From positions 1-33,715 of the forward strand of contig JBIIYQ010000021.1 of the NCBI GenBank assembly GCA_044346745.1: a stretch of 33,715 bases of DNA, in the 5' to 3' direction. A model generated the notes under the pieces. The model did not search any database. It saw nothing but the letters and a program-made list of their open reading frames with translations, and had not been told where the DNA came from. The translations under genes were made by a program, and so were the position numbers. This document shows, piece by piece, positions 16,904-25,225 of the stretch (positions are counted from its first letter, which is position 1; every line of letters begins with the position of its first letter). The stretch comes from UKL13-2 sp044346745. Lineage in GTDB: Bacteria; Pseudomonadota; Gammaproteobacteria; Burkholderiales; Usitatibacteraceae.

Positions 16904-17039
16904 GGATTTATAAATTCGTGACTTGTGCATACGTCAACTTGATGAAACAACGGACGAAGTCAGTAACGAAGTGTTCAATCGATCGTACGTAACAGCCGCA
17001 CCCGACTTCGCCCGCCTACTACAAATGCACCTTTGCCAA

Positions 17040-17222
17040 TTACTTCGGCGCCGGCGCCATCTGACTGACGGCCGGACCGGCTTTCGCCGAAGGGCCAGCA
17101 AGCCAATTGAACCTGTCCGTGCTGAGCAAGATGAAATGAATCACGATTGCCAGAGTGAACAGAAACGCCGCCAGCGCTACGAGAGCACGACGCGGGTCGA
17201 ATAACGTCCAAATTCGCCACAT
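17040..17222 (-). CDS. pufA: LH1 antenna alpha subunit
   Basis: Core antenna polypeptide of 60 aa with one membrane helix. The N-terminus MWRIWTLFDPRRALVALAAF is the LH1 alpha signature, His29 is the bacteriochlorophyll ligand, and LLSTDRFNWL follows with Trp40 placed to hydrogen-bond the pigment. The C-terminal extension is Ala/Pro-rich (GPSAKAGPAVSQ) and comparable with beta-proteobacterial LH1 alpha. The start has an AGGAGGT site, six bases upstream. It lies 73 bp after pufB, a wider gap than the usual 10-20 bp, and the gap shows no other gene. Confidence 0.95.
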   Translation of the reverse strand: MWRIWTLFDPRRALVALAAFLFTLAIVIHFILLSTDRFNWLAGPSAKAGPAVSQMAPAPK

Positions 17223-17295
17223 GTTCCTACCTCCTAAAAAATTGCGACACAGTTACAGATCAAACCAGTTTGTTTCTAACGAAACGTGCCGGTAG

Positions 17296-17445
17296 CTACT
17301 GAAACCATGCCCTCCAGTTCCAAACCAACACATGAGCCACAGTCGCAATCACCGTGAATATCACCATACTGGAGACAAACAAACCGTGAAATGCTCTTGC
17401 TTCCTCAGCGGATAGTCCCGATAGGGATTTACCTTGTTCCGACAT
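17296..17445 (-). CDS. pufB: LH1 antenna beta subunit
   Basis: Core antenna polypeptide of 49 aa, read on the minus strand. The N-terminus is MSEQGKSLSGLSAEEARAFH and the helix contains the pigment ligand His38 in VAHVLVWNWRAWF; His20 is the conserved upstream histidine. The W..W spacing after the ligand His is LH1-like, and there is no GTR motif as in pucB. The ribosome site GGAGGT lies five bases upstream. It is first of the structural puf genes after pufQ. It is shorter than most gene-finding thresholds but unmistakable. Confidence 0.94.
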   Translation of the reverse strand: MSEQGKSLSGLSAEEARAFHGLFVSSMVIFTVIATVAHVLVWNWRAWFQ

Positions 17446-17591
17446 ATAAAACCTCCTTCATGAAGTTCCAAACTGTCTTTCGACCGTCCGGTACAGCACC
17501 GTACGAATCCCGTACGGCGAGGATCACCACCCGGCACCGAACTGCGCGACGAATGATTAACGCCCCATTTCTAAGGCATATTCTTTGGCAG
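17446..17591 (-). promoter_or_regulatory. pufQ-pufB intergenic region with hairpin
   Basis: A 146-bp gap between pufQ and pufB. It includes the hairpin CCGTACG/CGTACGG with loop AATCC (17499-17517). No TGT-N12-ACA motif or other ORF is seen. It may hold a puf promoter or an mRNA processing site upstream of pufB; this is inferred from position. Confidence 0.4.
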
Positions 17592-17819
17592 CTAATCCAT
17601 CAGTGCCATTGCTAATGTTGAACGCGCTTGATTACTCGCTTCACCCAAAATAGAAGGATGTTTTTTTGCATCGCCGGCGGTCGGCACCAGTCTTGTCGCC
17701 AATACAAGGACAAGGAATATTGGGAAGCTGATAAGGAATAGAACTTGAAACAAACGCTCATCACGCTTCTTCAGATTCTGCCTATCGGCCTCAACGGGGG
17801 TGCTGTGTGACGTATTCAT
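17592..17819 (-). CDS. pufQ: PufQ-like small membrane protein
   Basis: Protein of 75 aa with a charged N-terminus, one hydrophobic helix (about residues 24-43, VLFLISFPIFLVLVLATRLV) and a C-terminal segment HPSILGEASNQARSTLAMA. The size, the FLISFP start of the helix, the GEA..QA tail and the location between bchZ and pufB all fit PufQ, a protein linked to bacteriochlorophyll supply for complex assembly. Sequence similarity in this family is low, so the call leans on synteny. The start overlaps the bchZ stop (ATGA). Confidence 0.78.
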   Translation of the reverse strand: MNTSHSTPVEADRQNLKKRDERLFQVLFLISFPIFLVLVLATRLVPTAGDAKKHPSILGEASNQARSTLAMALMD

Positions 17820-19285
17820 GCAGTCGCTCCTTCCAAGAGTGCATCGCGCGCTTTTTCAACATGGGACTCCAAAACAATTTCACCGCCGGCCAGCCGGGTC
17901 TCGCGCTCTGCGCGGTCGCGCAGCCGCTTGGCAACCGAGATGCGAATCAGGACGGGTTGATCGTCAACCATCGACTCGAGCAGCGCCTTCGCAGCGTCAT
18001 TCCATGGCAACGCCTTGGTTGGTTTGGCGAGCGTCGCATCCACCTTATCCATTTGGCTTGCCAGTGGCAGGATATGGAACAACATGTCAAACAGGGCATT
18101 CGATACTTCCTGAATGAGATAGGTCGCACCCGAGTAACCCATAAACGGCGTTCCGGTATGGCGGCGAATAATCGCGCCTGGAAACGAAGCTGGAATGTAT
18201 GAAGTCCTTGCGCCACACTCGGCGAGATACATGCGTTCGTTGTAGCTCCCAAACATGACCAACGGCGGCTTCTCGCGTACAAGTTGCCTCACTGTTTCGT
18301 TATCTGTCTTAGCGCCAGCCAGCCGGGGAATCGCAAAGTGACAAGGCAGGCCCATTTCAGTTTCCAAGAAATGGCGAATGCCGCGGGTGTAGGTTTCGTT
18401 CGCCACCACGGCGAAGCTTGCTGTACCAAAAAAATCTTGCGTCACTGAACGCCACAGATCCCAGATGGGTTTAATGGTTGTGTGCTTCTCGCGCTCGATA
18501 AATGGCTCTGGGTCAAGGCCCAACAGCTCACCCAAGCTGCGCAAAAACTTGGTGGTGCTGTGCAGGCCGATTGGTGCCTGCAGGTAGGGACGCTCAAGCC
18601 CCTCGCACAGCATGCGTCCAAATTCACGATACATACAAATATTGACCTCTGCGTCGGCAAGCTTGCGCACATCGGCGAGATGACTGCCCAGCGGAAAGGT
18701 CATGTTGACCTTGGCACCAATGCCTTCGACTAAACGACGAATTTCGGCCAAGTCGCTTGGCATGTTAAAGGTACCGTAAGCAGGTCCGATGATGTTCACC
18801 AAAGGGCGAACGACGCCATCAGCATCGGGAGTGCGCGGCTTCGCTTCAGGCACTGCGCCGCGCTTGTTGCCGTACTCCGTCCACAGCCAGTACATTGCGC
18901 GGTTCGCACATTGCCACTGATCCTCGTCGATGGTGCGTGGCAAAAAGCGTAGGATATTGGTGCCTTCTGGTGTTACACCGCCGCCAATCATTTCCGCAAT
19001 CGACCCGGTCACCACCACTGCAGGCAGGTCTGGGTCAAGTGTGGAGTGCGCTTGTTTCATCGCGCCCTCGGTACCATCACGTCCAAGATGTTCTTCCGCC
19101 AGTCCGGTTACAACAATCGGCAACTCATGCGGCGGCAACGCATCGGTGTAGTGCAAGACGGAGGTAACCGGTAAATTTTCGCAACCCACCGGGCCGTCGA
19201 TTACAACCTGCAAGCCCTTGATGGCCGTAAAAACATACACCGCCCCCCAATACCCGCCTGCGCGATCATGGTCAAGCACGAGCAT
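17816..19285 (-). CDS. bchZ: Chlorophyllide a reductase subunit Z
   Basis: Catalytic subunit (489 aa) of chlorophyllide a reductase, the nitrogenase-like enzyme that reduces ring B to the bacteriochlorin. Matching blocks are the N-terminal DHDRAGGYWGAVYVF, IDGPVGCENLPVTSVLHYTD with the conserved Cys35, VVTGSIAEMIGGGVTPEGTN and INIIGPAYGTFNMPSDL-like text (VNIIGPAYGTFNMPSDLAEI). The C-terminal region has the family's light-independent reductase tail (residues near RDRAERETRLAGGEIVLESH). Both ends overlap neighbours by a few bases (bchY upstream, pufQ downstream). Confidence 0.97.
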   Translation of the reverse strand: MLVLDHDRAGGYWGAVYVFTAIKGLQVVIDGPVGCENLPVTSVLHYTDALPPHELPIVVTGLAEEHLGRDGTEGAMKQAHSTLDPDLPAVVVTGSIAEMIGGGVTPEGTNILRFLPRTIDEDQWQCANRAMYWLWTEYGNKRGAVPEAKPRTPDADGVVRPLVNIIGPAYGTFNMPSDLAEIRRLVEGIGAKVNMTFPLGSHLADVRKLADAEVNICMYREFGRMLCEGLERPYLQAPIGLHSTTKFLRSLGELLGLDPEPFIEREKHTTIKPIWDLWRSVTQDFFGTASFAVVANETYTRGIRHFLETEMGLPCHFAIPRLAGAKTDNETVRQLVREKPPLVMFGSYNERMYLAECGARTSYIPASFPGAIIRRHTGTPFMGYSGATYLIQEVSNALFDMLFHILPLASQMDKVDATLAKPTKALPWNDAAKALLESMVDDQPVLIRISVAKRLRDRAERETRLAGGEIVLESHVEKARDALLEGATA

Positions 19286-20820
19286 CAGATCATCTCCTCG
19301 GCTTTTTTCATCTTCATCAGCTTGATCACTTGTCGCTTTGTGTAGTCCTTGAATTCAGGGCGATCCTGCGGCACGCCGTTGGCGGCTTCCCACACACCTG
19401 AGGTATGGCCTTCACCGACACCGGTGAAAAAATCTTTCATGGTCTCGAAGCGGCCTTTGTTCGCCAGCGCAGCATTGATCACCGTTGCGAGTGAGCCGGC
19501 ACCAGCAGGCCCCATCAGCGGGCGGGCAGAAATCAGATTCGTGAAATACAAACCTGGAATGGTTGCCTCTTTGGCTGCCTGGACAATTGGCGTGGTGCCA
19601 ATTGCGAGGTCGGGCTTGAATTCACGCATTGCTGCGAGGTCCTGCTCAAGAGAAGCCCGATACTGCACATGCACCCCGCGTGCCTCCAGCCACTCACGAT
19701 CAAGATCACTCCACTGGGTTTGCGGGCATGCAGTACCGACGTAACGGAGATCCGCACCTGACTCCACCAGCAGGCGTGCGACCAACAGTTCTGATCCCTC
19801 GTAGCCGCTCATGGTGATGCGCCCCTTGATGGGCATTGCCGATAGCGCACCTTTAATCGCTGGAAGAATGCGATTTTTTGCCGCATCAATTTTGTCTTGC
19901 GGCGTGTTTGTCGCTACACCGATGTTTTGCAACCATGATTCGGTGCCGTCGTAACCAACCGGCGCAGAGCCAACGATAGTGCGTCCAGCAGCGGAGAATT
20001 CACGAAGGCTTGCGGTGTAGAACGGATGAATGGCGGCGACGGCGGCACAATCAAGTGCGGCGTAGAGTTCACGCCACTCGCGTGTCGGCACTACCGGCCC
20101 TGCCGCCAACCCCATCGGCTCCAACATCATGCCGATGGTCATCGGGTCAACCGGAAAGACCTCACCAACAATCGAGATTGTCGGCTTTTCGTTTTTGCCG
20201 TTCCGTGGAGCTTGCACCGGCCCCTGCTCTGCTTCGCCACGCGCGTACTTGAGCATCGCACCAGCAAGAACGTCTTTTGCTTCGGCATGTGTTGGCACGC
20301 CAAAGCCGGGAACATCGATTCCAATGATCCGAACACCATTGATTTCTTTAGGCAGCAACTGTAAAGGCACGCCGCTGGCCGTTGGCACACACAAGTTAAT
20401 GATCACAACAGCGTCATACAGCGAGGGATCCGCCAACTTGTAGGTCGCCTCGCGGATGTCTTCGAACAACTTACCGGTGACCAACGATTCCGAATTGAAC
20501 GGAACGTAGCCCACCGTTCGACGCGCACCGTAGAAGTGGGAGGTGAATGTCAATCCGTAGACACAACAAGCTGAGCCCGACAAAACCGTCGCCGTACGCC
20601 GCATGCGGAGTCCGACGCGCAAGGATCCGAACGCGGGACACATCGACTGTGGCTGGTCGTGTGGTCCTTTCGGATAGTCTTTTGCGTACTGATCCAATGT
20701 CTCGGTCTTGCCTGCGCTTTTGGCGGCAGAGAGCATCTGCTCTTTGCCGGAGTGGCAGCCAAGCCCGTCAACCTTAATGGCCTCAGGGTTCGCGATTGGT
20801 GTTTGATCGATATCTTGCAT
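19285..20820 (-). CDS. bchY: Chlorophyllide a reductase subunit Y
   Basis: Second subunit (511 aa) of the BchYZ catalytic component. Cysteines expected near the Fe-S cluster are present: Cys22 (GLGCHSGKEQM), Cys61 (SMCPAFGSLR) and Cys85-Cys86 (GSACCVYGLTF). Further family blocks are FTSHFYGARRTVGYVPFNSE and TMSGYEGSELLVARLLVESG. The C-terminus is Lys/Met-rich. The ATG lies 9 bp after the bchX stop with a weak ribosome site; the stop overlaps the bchZ start. Together with BchX and BchZ it completes the enzyme in one operon. Confidence 0.97.
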   Translation of the reverse strand: MQDIDQTPIANPEAIKVDGLGCHSGKEQMLSAAKSAGKTETLDQYAKDYPKGPHDQPQSMCPAFGSLRVGLRMRRTATVLSGSACCVYGLTFTSHFYGARRTVGYVPFNSESLVTGKLFEDIREATYKLADPSLYDAVVIINLCVPTASGVPLQLLPKEINGVRIIGIDVPGFGVPTHAEAKDVLAGAMLKYARGEAEQGPVQAPRNGKNEKPTISIVGEVFPVDPMTIGMMLEPMGLAAGPVVPTREWRELYAALDCAAVAAIHPFYTASLREFSAAGRTIVGSAPVGYDGTESWLQNIGVATNTPQDKIDAAKNRILPAIKGALSAMPIKGRITMSGYEGSELLVARLLVESGADLRYVGTACPQTQWSDLDREWLEARGVHVQYRASLEQDLAAMREFKPDLAIGTTPIVQAAKEATIPGLYFTNLISARPLMGPAGAGSLATVINAALANKGRFETMKDFFTGVGEGHTSGVWEAANGVPQDRPEFKDYTKRQVIKLMKMKKAEEMI

Positions 20821-20829
20821 CGTGTTGGC

Positions 20830-21843
20830 CTATACGGTGTCGTAGACCACTTCGAGGGAAGCGCGCTTGTCTTCGGTCTTGCCGCACATGTCGAATTGGG
20901 TGGCGGGCTCTAGTACATAGTCCCGACCGGTAACGTCCGAAGAAAACAGGCCGAGCAATTGGTCTTGGGTAAGCGGTGTTGGCCGCACCGGTGGCGCTTC
21001 GCCGACATTCTTCGCCAACTCTTCGAAGAGTGGACCCCACTGCGTATTGGGGCGACCAATGATTTCATAACTTGCTGATTTACGACGGATATCATCGTGC
21101 GCCGGTATCGCGGCGAGCACGGGGATTCCGGCACTTTCGGCAAACTTAGCTGCTTCACCGGTACCGTCGTCTTTGTTTATCACCATCCCGGCCACACCGA
21201 CGTTGCCGCCGAGCTTGCGGAAGTACTCCACCGCACTGCACACATTGTTAGCGACGTATAACGACTGTAAATCGTTTGATCCAACGACGATGACCTTCTG
21301 GCACATGTCTCGCGCAATCGGCAGACCAAACCCACCACAAACGACGTCGCCCAAAAAATCAAGCAATACGTAATCAAATCCCCATTCGTGGAAGCCGAGT
21401 TTTTCGAGCGTTTCAAAGCCATGGATGATGCCGCGACCGCCGCAACCGCGTCCAACTTCTGGTCCACCGAGTTCCATCGCATAAACACCATCACGCTTAA
21501 AACATACGTCGCCAATCGCGACAGCCTCACCGGAAAGCTTCTTCTTCGATGAGGTTTCGATGATTGTCGGACAGGCTTTGCCACCAAACAAAAGTGAAGT
21601 GGTATCACTCTTGGGGTCGCAACCGATAAGCAGTACTTTCTTGCCCTGCTGGGCCATCATGTACGACAGGTTGGCGAGGGTAAAGCTCTTGCCGATTCCG
21701 CCCTTGCCATAGATCGCGATGATCTGCGTCGCTTTGGTCACCGGGCCGGTTGCCACCGCGTCTGGCTCGATCGAGGCTTCGGCCCGCAGGTTGTTTTTCA
21801 TAAACTGCACGGGCGATATGGTTGTTCCAGCGGCTTCACTCAT
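20830..21843 (-). CDS. bchX: Chlorophyllide a reductase iron-sulfur ATP-binding subunit X
   Basis: NifH-like reductase (337 aa) that feeds electrons to BchYZ. The P-loop GKGGIGKS is at residues 46-53, IGCDPKSDTT follows, and the cluster-binding cysteines are Cys134 (GRGCGGRG) and Cys169 (VVCGGFG). The N-terminal 35 residues are a family-variable extension. PKSDTTSLLFGGKACPTIIE identifies BchX rather than BchL. The start overlaps the bchC stop (ATGA). The C-terminal tail beyond the NifH core is longer than in BchL, as is usual for BchX. Confidence 0.97.
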   Translation of the reverse strand: MSEAAGTTISPVQFMKNNLRAEASIEPDAVATGPVTKATQIIAIYGKGGIGKSFTLANLSYMMAQQGKKVLLIGCDPKSDTTSLLFGGKACPTIIETSSKKKLSGEAVAIGDVCFKRDGVYAMELGGPEVGRGCGGRGIIHGFETLEKLGFHEWGFDYVLLDFLGDVVCGGFGLPIARDMCQKVIVVGSNDLQSLYVANNVCSAVEYFRKLGGNVGVAGMVINKDDGTGEAAKFAESAGIPVLAAIPAHDDIRRKSASYEIIGRPNTQWGPLFEELAKNVGEAPPVRPTPLTQDQLLGLFSSDVTGRDYVLEPATQFDMCGKTEDKRASLEVVYDTV

Positions 21844-22778
21844 GCATCTCTCCAGTCGAGAATCATCTTCAAACAGCGCGGATCGCCGAATGCGGTCCGG
21901 TAGGCATTGCTCGCGTCGTCAGCCGACGAGCGGTGTGTGATCAGGCCATCCAGCGAAAGGTGCCCGGATGCGACCAGATCTCTTACTGCGACGAGGTCAC
22001 TAGGCTGCCATTGGGCGGCAATACGGATACGAGCTTCCCTCATGAATGCAGGTGGGAACGCAAACGACATCGGTTCATCGTAGAACCCGGCAAGCATGAT
22101 CTCGCCGCCCGGAGCCATGCGCGAAATAAGCAAATCCAAAATATTTGAGTCGCCGCTGACGTCACAAATGGCTTTGTAGTTACGTTTGGCGTCAGTGGCG
22201 GGATCAACCACTTCGTAGCCTTCGCCACCGAGCCTTCGTTCTGCGTTGGTTTCCCAAACAACAGGATTTCCACCGCACAGGACAGCAATTCGGGCAAGTA
22301 CGCGACCCAACACGCCGTGGCCAACGATCAAATCAGGTTGCGCGGCTGCGGCACCAGAAGTGACATGGTAAGCAGTCGCCGCTAAGGCGAGCAAAACACC
22401 ATTTTCGCCGAGCTGGCTATCGATCCGTAGCGCTCTTGCGCCGGGCAAGACCACCCGTTGCGCCGCTCCGCCAAACAAGCCTTTGACGTCACCAAAACAC
22501 TTGGCACCCGGGACAAATACATTGTCCCCCTCGGATAGGCCGGAGGATTTGCCCGCTTGCACCACGCGCCCTACTGACTCGTAGCCTGGCACTAGTGGGT
22601 AGCCCATGCCCGGAAATGCCGGCATGCGACCAGACCACAACAATCGCTCCGTGCCGGTGCTGATGCCACTCCAATCAATATCGACGACGACGTCGGCATC
22701 ACCCGCAGCATCCAGCGTCAAATGGCTGATTACGAGTTGCTCTGGTTGCTCCAACACAACCGCTTTGGTCTGATTCAC
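21840..22778 (-). CDS. bchC: Bacteriochlorophyllide a dehydrogenase
   Basis: Dehydrogenase (312 aa) that oxidises the 3-hydroxyethyl group of the bacteriochlorophyllide intermediate. It is a medium-chain dehydrogenase relative with MNQTKAVVLEQPEQLVI at the start, DIDWSGISTGTERLLWSGRM, the block PLVPGYESVGRVV and a Rossmann segment LIVGHGVLGRVLARIAVLCG. The start codon is GTG at 22778 with a GGAGAA site eight bases upstream. It heads the bchCXYZ-puf run and has its own promoter with tandem PpsR-type operators immediately upstream. It overlaps bchX by 4 bp. Confidence 0.96.
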   Translation of the reverse strand: MNQTKAVVLEQPEQLVISHLTLDAAGDADVVVDIDWSGISTGTERLLWSGRMPAFPGMGYPLVPGYESVGRVVQAGKSSGLSEGDNVFVPGAKCFGDVKGLFGGAAQRVVLPGARALRIDSQLGENGVLLALAATAYHVTSGAAAAQPDLIVGHGVLGRVLARIAVLCGGNPVVWETNAERRLGGEGYEVVDPATDAKRNYKAICDVSGDSNILDLLISRMAPGGEIMLAGFYDEPMSFAFPPAFMREARIRIAAQWQPSDLVAVRDLVASGHLSLDGLITHRSSADDASNAYRTAFGDPRCLKMILDWRDA

Positions 22779-22809
22779 TCAAGTTCTCCGACTTGGGGGT
22801 AGCGCCAGT

Positions 22810-22830
22810 CACAGGCAAAAAACACCTGTG
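22810..22830. repeat. Inverted repeat in the bchC 5' region
   Basis: CACAGG (22810-22815) and CCTGTG (22825-22830) form a 6-bp dyad with a 9-base spacer. It lies between the predicted bchC -10 box and the start codon. It could be a leader hairpin or a regulator site; neither can be decided from sequence. Confidence 0.35.
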
Positions 22831-22837
22831 TGACGAA

Positions 22838-22881
22838 TGTCATAATACTCTGACACTTTACTATGTCAAGTTTTATGTACA
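22838..22881 (-). promoter_or_regulatory. bchC promoter with tandem PpsR/CrtJ-type operators
   Basis: Two exact TGT-N12-ACA palindromes occupy 22838-22855 and 22864-22881, separated by 8 bp. On the minus strand, TTGACA (22869-22864) lies within the upstream site and TATTAT (22847-22842) within the downstream site, with a 16-bp spacer, giving a near-consensus sigma-70 promoter. Cooperative PpsR/CrtJ binding to such pairs is the known mode of aerobic repression in purple bacteria; repression of bchC-puf here is inferred from this match. Confidence 0.82.
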
Positions 22882-22911
22882 CTTTATCGGAAGGTAACAT
22901 AACCATATGAA

Positions 22912-24114
22912 TTAATGCGCTTTATTGACAGGACTAGCTGCGATATTTGCGCCCGCCCGAGCGATCATCAAACTCGTTTGTAGCGGAATTCTGGTTGGAA
23001 TCAGACGCGGCGTGTCAAATCCAGCCTCAACCAGCAAATCGGCAAGACGCTTAGGGGTCCGCGCTCGGCCTCGACCCATCGCCAGCAGGTAAAAACCAAA
23101 GTAGGCATCGCCAATCGGCTCCGCGCCCGGCGTCTCCGCCATCGGCTCCGCGATCACAATGACACCACCCGGCGAGATCGCTTTTCGTGCCGCCGCCAAG
23201 ATGTGCCGTACACGTTCGTCATCGTGATCGTGGATCACGCGGACCAGTGAGATGGCATCCATACCTCCCGGCAAAGGGTCGGCGAGAAAATTTCCACCGC
23301 AGGTTCGCGCACGATCGCTAAACCCGGCGTCGGCAAAACGCGTGCGACCGCGCTCAGCAACTGCTGGGAGATCAAACAGCACCAGTTCTAAATGCGGATA
23401 ACGTTTGCCTACCGCGCTCAAGAAAGTGCCGTCGCCGCCGCCGATGTCGAGCAAGCGCTGGTGTCCGGCAAACGAGTAAGCATCGAGAATCTCTTCGGTC
23501 ACCAGCGGCTGCGAGGCCGACATCAGCGCGGTATACGCCGCCACCCGCTCGTCGGACAATGAATTTGGCGATTCAGCGCCTGCGTACGGCCAGTAGTTGG
23601 CGAGCCCTGTCTCAGACTGTTCACCTCGTTCACCTCGCAGCAGCGCGACTGGGTCGTGCAAATCACGATACACCATCGCGTGGTGTTCGATCATTGCCTG
23701 AATGGCAACGTTGCCAACAATTGGCGCACCGAGCGGACCGAGACCAAATTTTCGCTGGTTGCGACGCTCGACGAGTTGCAGCGAAACGGCAGCATCCAGT
23801 AGCCGCTCAGTCGCGTCACGATCTAGGCCAATCTTGCCTGCGAGCGTGATCGAATCGAGCGGACCATCCTTTAAGTGTTCAAACACCTTCAGTCGCACAC
23901 AAGCCAGTAGGATCTGCGAGTAGACGAATCCGGCGACGAGATCGAAGACCGAGCGAGCGCGGCGATTTGCCACCAGCCGCGTCAGCGGAAAACGTGTAGC
24001 CCAATACTGAAATCGGGCATTGGTGAGTAACGCGTTACGACGCGCTGCGAACCAATCCCCTATTACGCCAATCCAGGAGGACTCAGGGCTCCCAGATGAC
24101 ATTAAAGGCACCAT
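22912..24114 (-). CDS. crtF: Carotenoid O-methyltransferase CrtF (hydroxyneurosporene/demethylspheroidene type)
   Basis: SAM-dependent O-methyltransferase (400 aa) adding the methoxy groups of the spirilloxanthin/spheroidene series at C-1. The N-terminal two-thirds contains a winged-helix dimerisation part (residues about 55-150, DLVAGFVYSQILLACVRLKV). SAM motif I, DIGGGDGT, is at about residues 223-230, followed by LVLFDLPAVAERGR, LVRVIHDHDD and the C-terminal AMGRGRARTPKRLADLLVEA. The start is uncertain: ATG at 24114 is used, with ATG at 24102 and TTG at 24120 as alternatives; no strong ribosome site marks any. crtE ends about 36 bp upstream, so crtEF is one unit. Confidence 0.92.
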   Translation of the reverse strand: MVPLMSSGSPESSWIGVIGDWFAARRNALLTNARFQYWATRFPLTRLVANRRARSVFDLVAGFVYSQILLACVRLKVFEHLKDGPLDSITLAGKIGLDRDATERLLDAAVSLQLVERRNQRKFGLGPLGAPIVGNVAIQAMIEHHAMVYRDLHDPVALLRGERGEQSETGLANYWPYAGAESPNSLSDERVAAYTALMSASQPLVTEEILDAYSFAGHQRLLDIGGGDGTFLSAVGKRYPHLELVLFDLPAVAERGRTRFADAGFSDRARTCGGNFLADPLPGGMDAISLVRVIHDHDDERVRHILAAARKAISPGGVIVIAEPMAETPGAEPIGDAYFGFYLLAMGRGRARTPKRLADLLVEAGFDTPRLIPTRIPLQTSLMIARAGANIAASPVNKAH

Positions 24115-24150
24115 CGACAAAGGCAGAAAACCGACTTGGTTCCGTCTCGA

Positions 24151-25044
24151 CTACGCGGCGCGCCGCTGTAAACCAACTGGCAGTAACCCATCGGCCTCCT
24201 GCTGAATCAGTGCGCGTAACTCGTTGGCACCAGGGCACGGTGGAATTGAGGCCAGAGCACCGCTGATCAGATAATCCAGTCTGGCGATTGCCCCCTCAAT
24301 ACCTAGTTCGCGGGCGGCGCTGGGTCGGCCCAATGCCACGTCCTGCCCAATTGGTTTGCCGAGATCTTTCTCGCTACCCGCCACATCGCGAATATCGTCG
24401 GCAACTTGATAAGCCTCTCCGAGCCGTTCGCCCAGCATCCGCCAATCTTCCGGCCGGTGGCCCGCTGCGGCCGCACCGGCCATGGTGGCAGCGGCAAACA
24501 GCGCGCCGGTCTTGGCTTGCTGGTAGCGTGACAGTGAGACCATCGGCTCACTCTCCCAAGCTTGTCCGGCACAAATACCCAGCGGGGTGCCGACCGATCT
24601 TGCCAAGATGCCGACCAACGTCGCCAACCGTGCGGGCTTCGATACCGCGCCGCGTGCCAAGCTTTCAAACGCCAATACAATCAGGGCATCCCCCGCCAGC
24701 ACTGCCAACCGCTCGCTGAATGCCCGATGTACGGAAGCTTTGCCGCGCCGTGTCGCCGCGTTGTCAAAACAAGGTAAATCATCGTGCACCAAGGATGCAC
24801 AATGCATGAGTTCAATCGCCGATGCGGCGGCACAGGCGACGGCTGGATCATCTTGGCCACAGGCGCAGGCAACAGCCAAACTCAAACGAGGGCGAATTCG
24901 TGCACCGCCTGGAAAAACGGCATAACGCATCGCCTGTGCGAGTAGCGGTGGCGCATCTTCCGTCAAAGAGGCGCTAAACGCGGCCTCGAGGGTATGCTCA
25001 ATCGTATTTGCCATCGCCAGTTCAATTTGCTCGTTTGTTGTCAT
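24151..25044 (-). CDS. crtE: Geranylgeranyl diphosphate synthase
   Basis: Trans-prenyltransferase (297 aa) that makes GGPP for carotenoids and for the bacteriochlorophyll tail. Substrate motifs are intact: GGARIRPRL near residues 46-54, first Asp-rich motif Asp88-Asp89-x4-Asp94 (DDLPCFDNA), and second motif Asp216-Asp217-x2-Asp220 (DDIRD) followed by KDLGKPIGQD. The ATG has a weak GGAAG site. It is divergent from crtC across a 181-bp region carrying two PpsR-type operators and is followed by crtF. Confidence 0.95.
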   Translation of the reverse strand: MTTNEQIELAMANTIEHTLEAAFSASLTEDAPPLLAQAMRYAVFPGGARIRPRLSLAVACACGQDDPAVACAAASAIELMHCASLVHDDLPCFDNAATRRGKASVHRAFSERLAVLAGDALIVLAFESLARGAVSKPARLATLVGILARSVGTPLGICAGQAWESEPMVSLSRYQQAKTGALFAAATMAGAAAAGHRPEDWRMLGERLGEAYQVADDIRDVAGSEKDLGKPIGQDVALGRPSAARELGIEGAIARLDYLISGALASIPPCPGANELRALIQQEADGLLPVGLQRRAA

Positions 25045-25155
25045 CTTCCGTACCCCAATCCAAGTTAAGGTGAGATTCAGTCGCTTTTGTCGACATTTGT
25101 ACCCCTAATAGCCATTCCGCCCGGCCAAAGCCCTTAGGCGAACGCCTTCACATAG

Positions 25156-25198
25156 TGTCAATTAAAAGTGACATACTATGTGTAAGATTTGTTATACA
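25156..25198. promoter_or_regulatory. Divergent crtE/crtC control region with tandem PpsR/CrtJ-type operators
   Basis: Two exact TGT-N12-ACA palindromes lie at 25156-25173 and 25181-25198, with 7 bp between. On the plus strand GTGACA (25168-25173) and GTTATA (25191-25196) form a possible -35/-10 pair with a 17-bp spacer for crtC; on the minus strand TTGACA lies at 25161-25156 as a possible crtE element. Joint repression of crtE and crtC is inferred. Confidence 0.78.
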
Positions 25199-25225
25199 CC
25201 CCAAATTTTAAACCGTCAATTTTTT

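Noticed and set aside
16923..17204. A plus-strand frame spanning the pufA-pufL spacer
   Set aside because: It is antisense to pufA for most of its length and has no ribosome site or recognisable domain.
24763..24783. CrtE first Asp-rich motif reads DDLPCFDNA instead of ending in DDD
   Set aside because: The needed residues Asp88, Asp89 and Asp94 are present with the bacterial 4-residue spacing, so the site is intact and Asn95 is not a lost ligand.
25136..25147. Small AGGC/GCCT hairpin upstream of crtE
   Set aside because: A four-base-pair stem can arise by chance and does not overlap a promoter or ribosome site.
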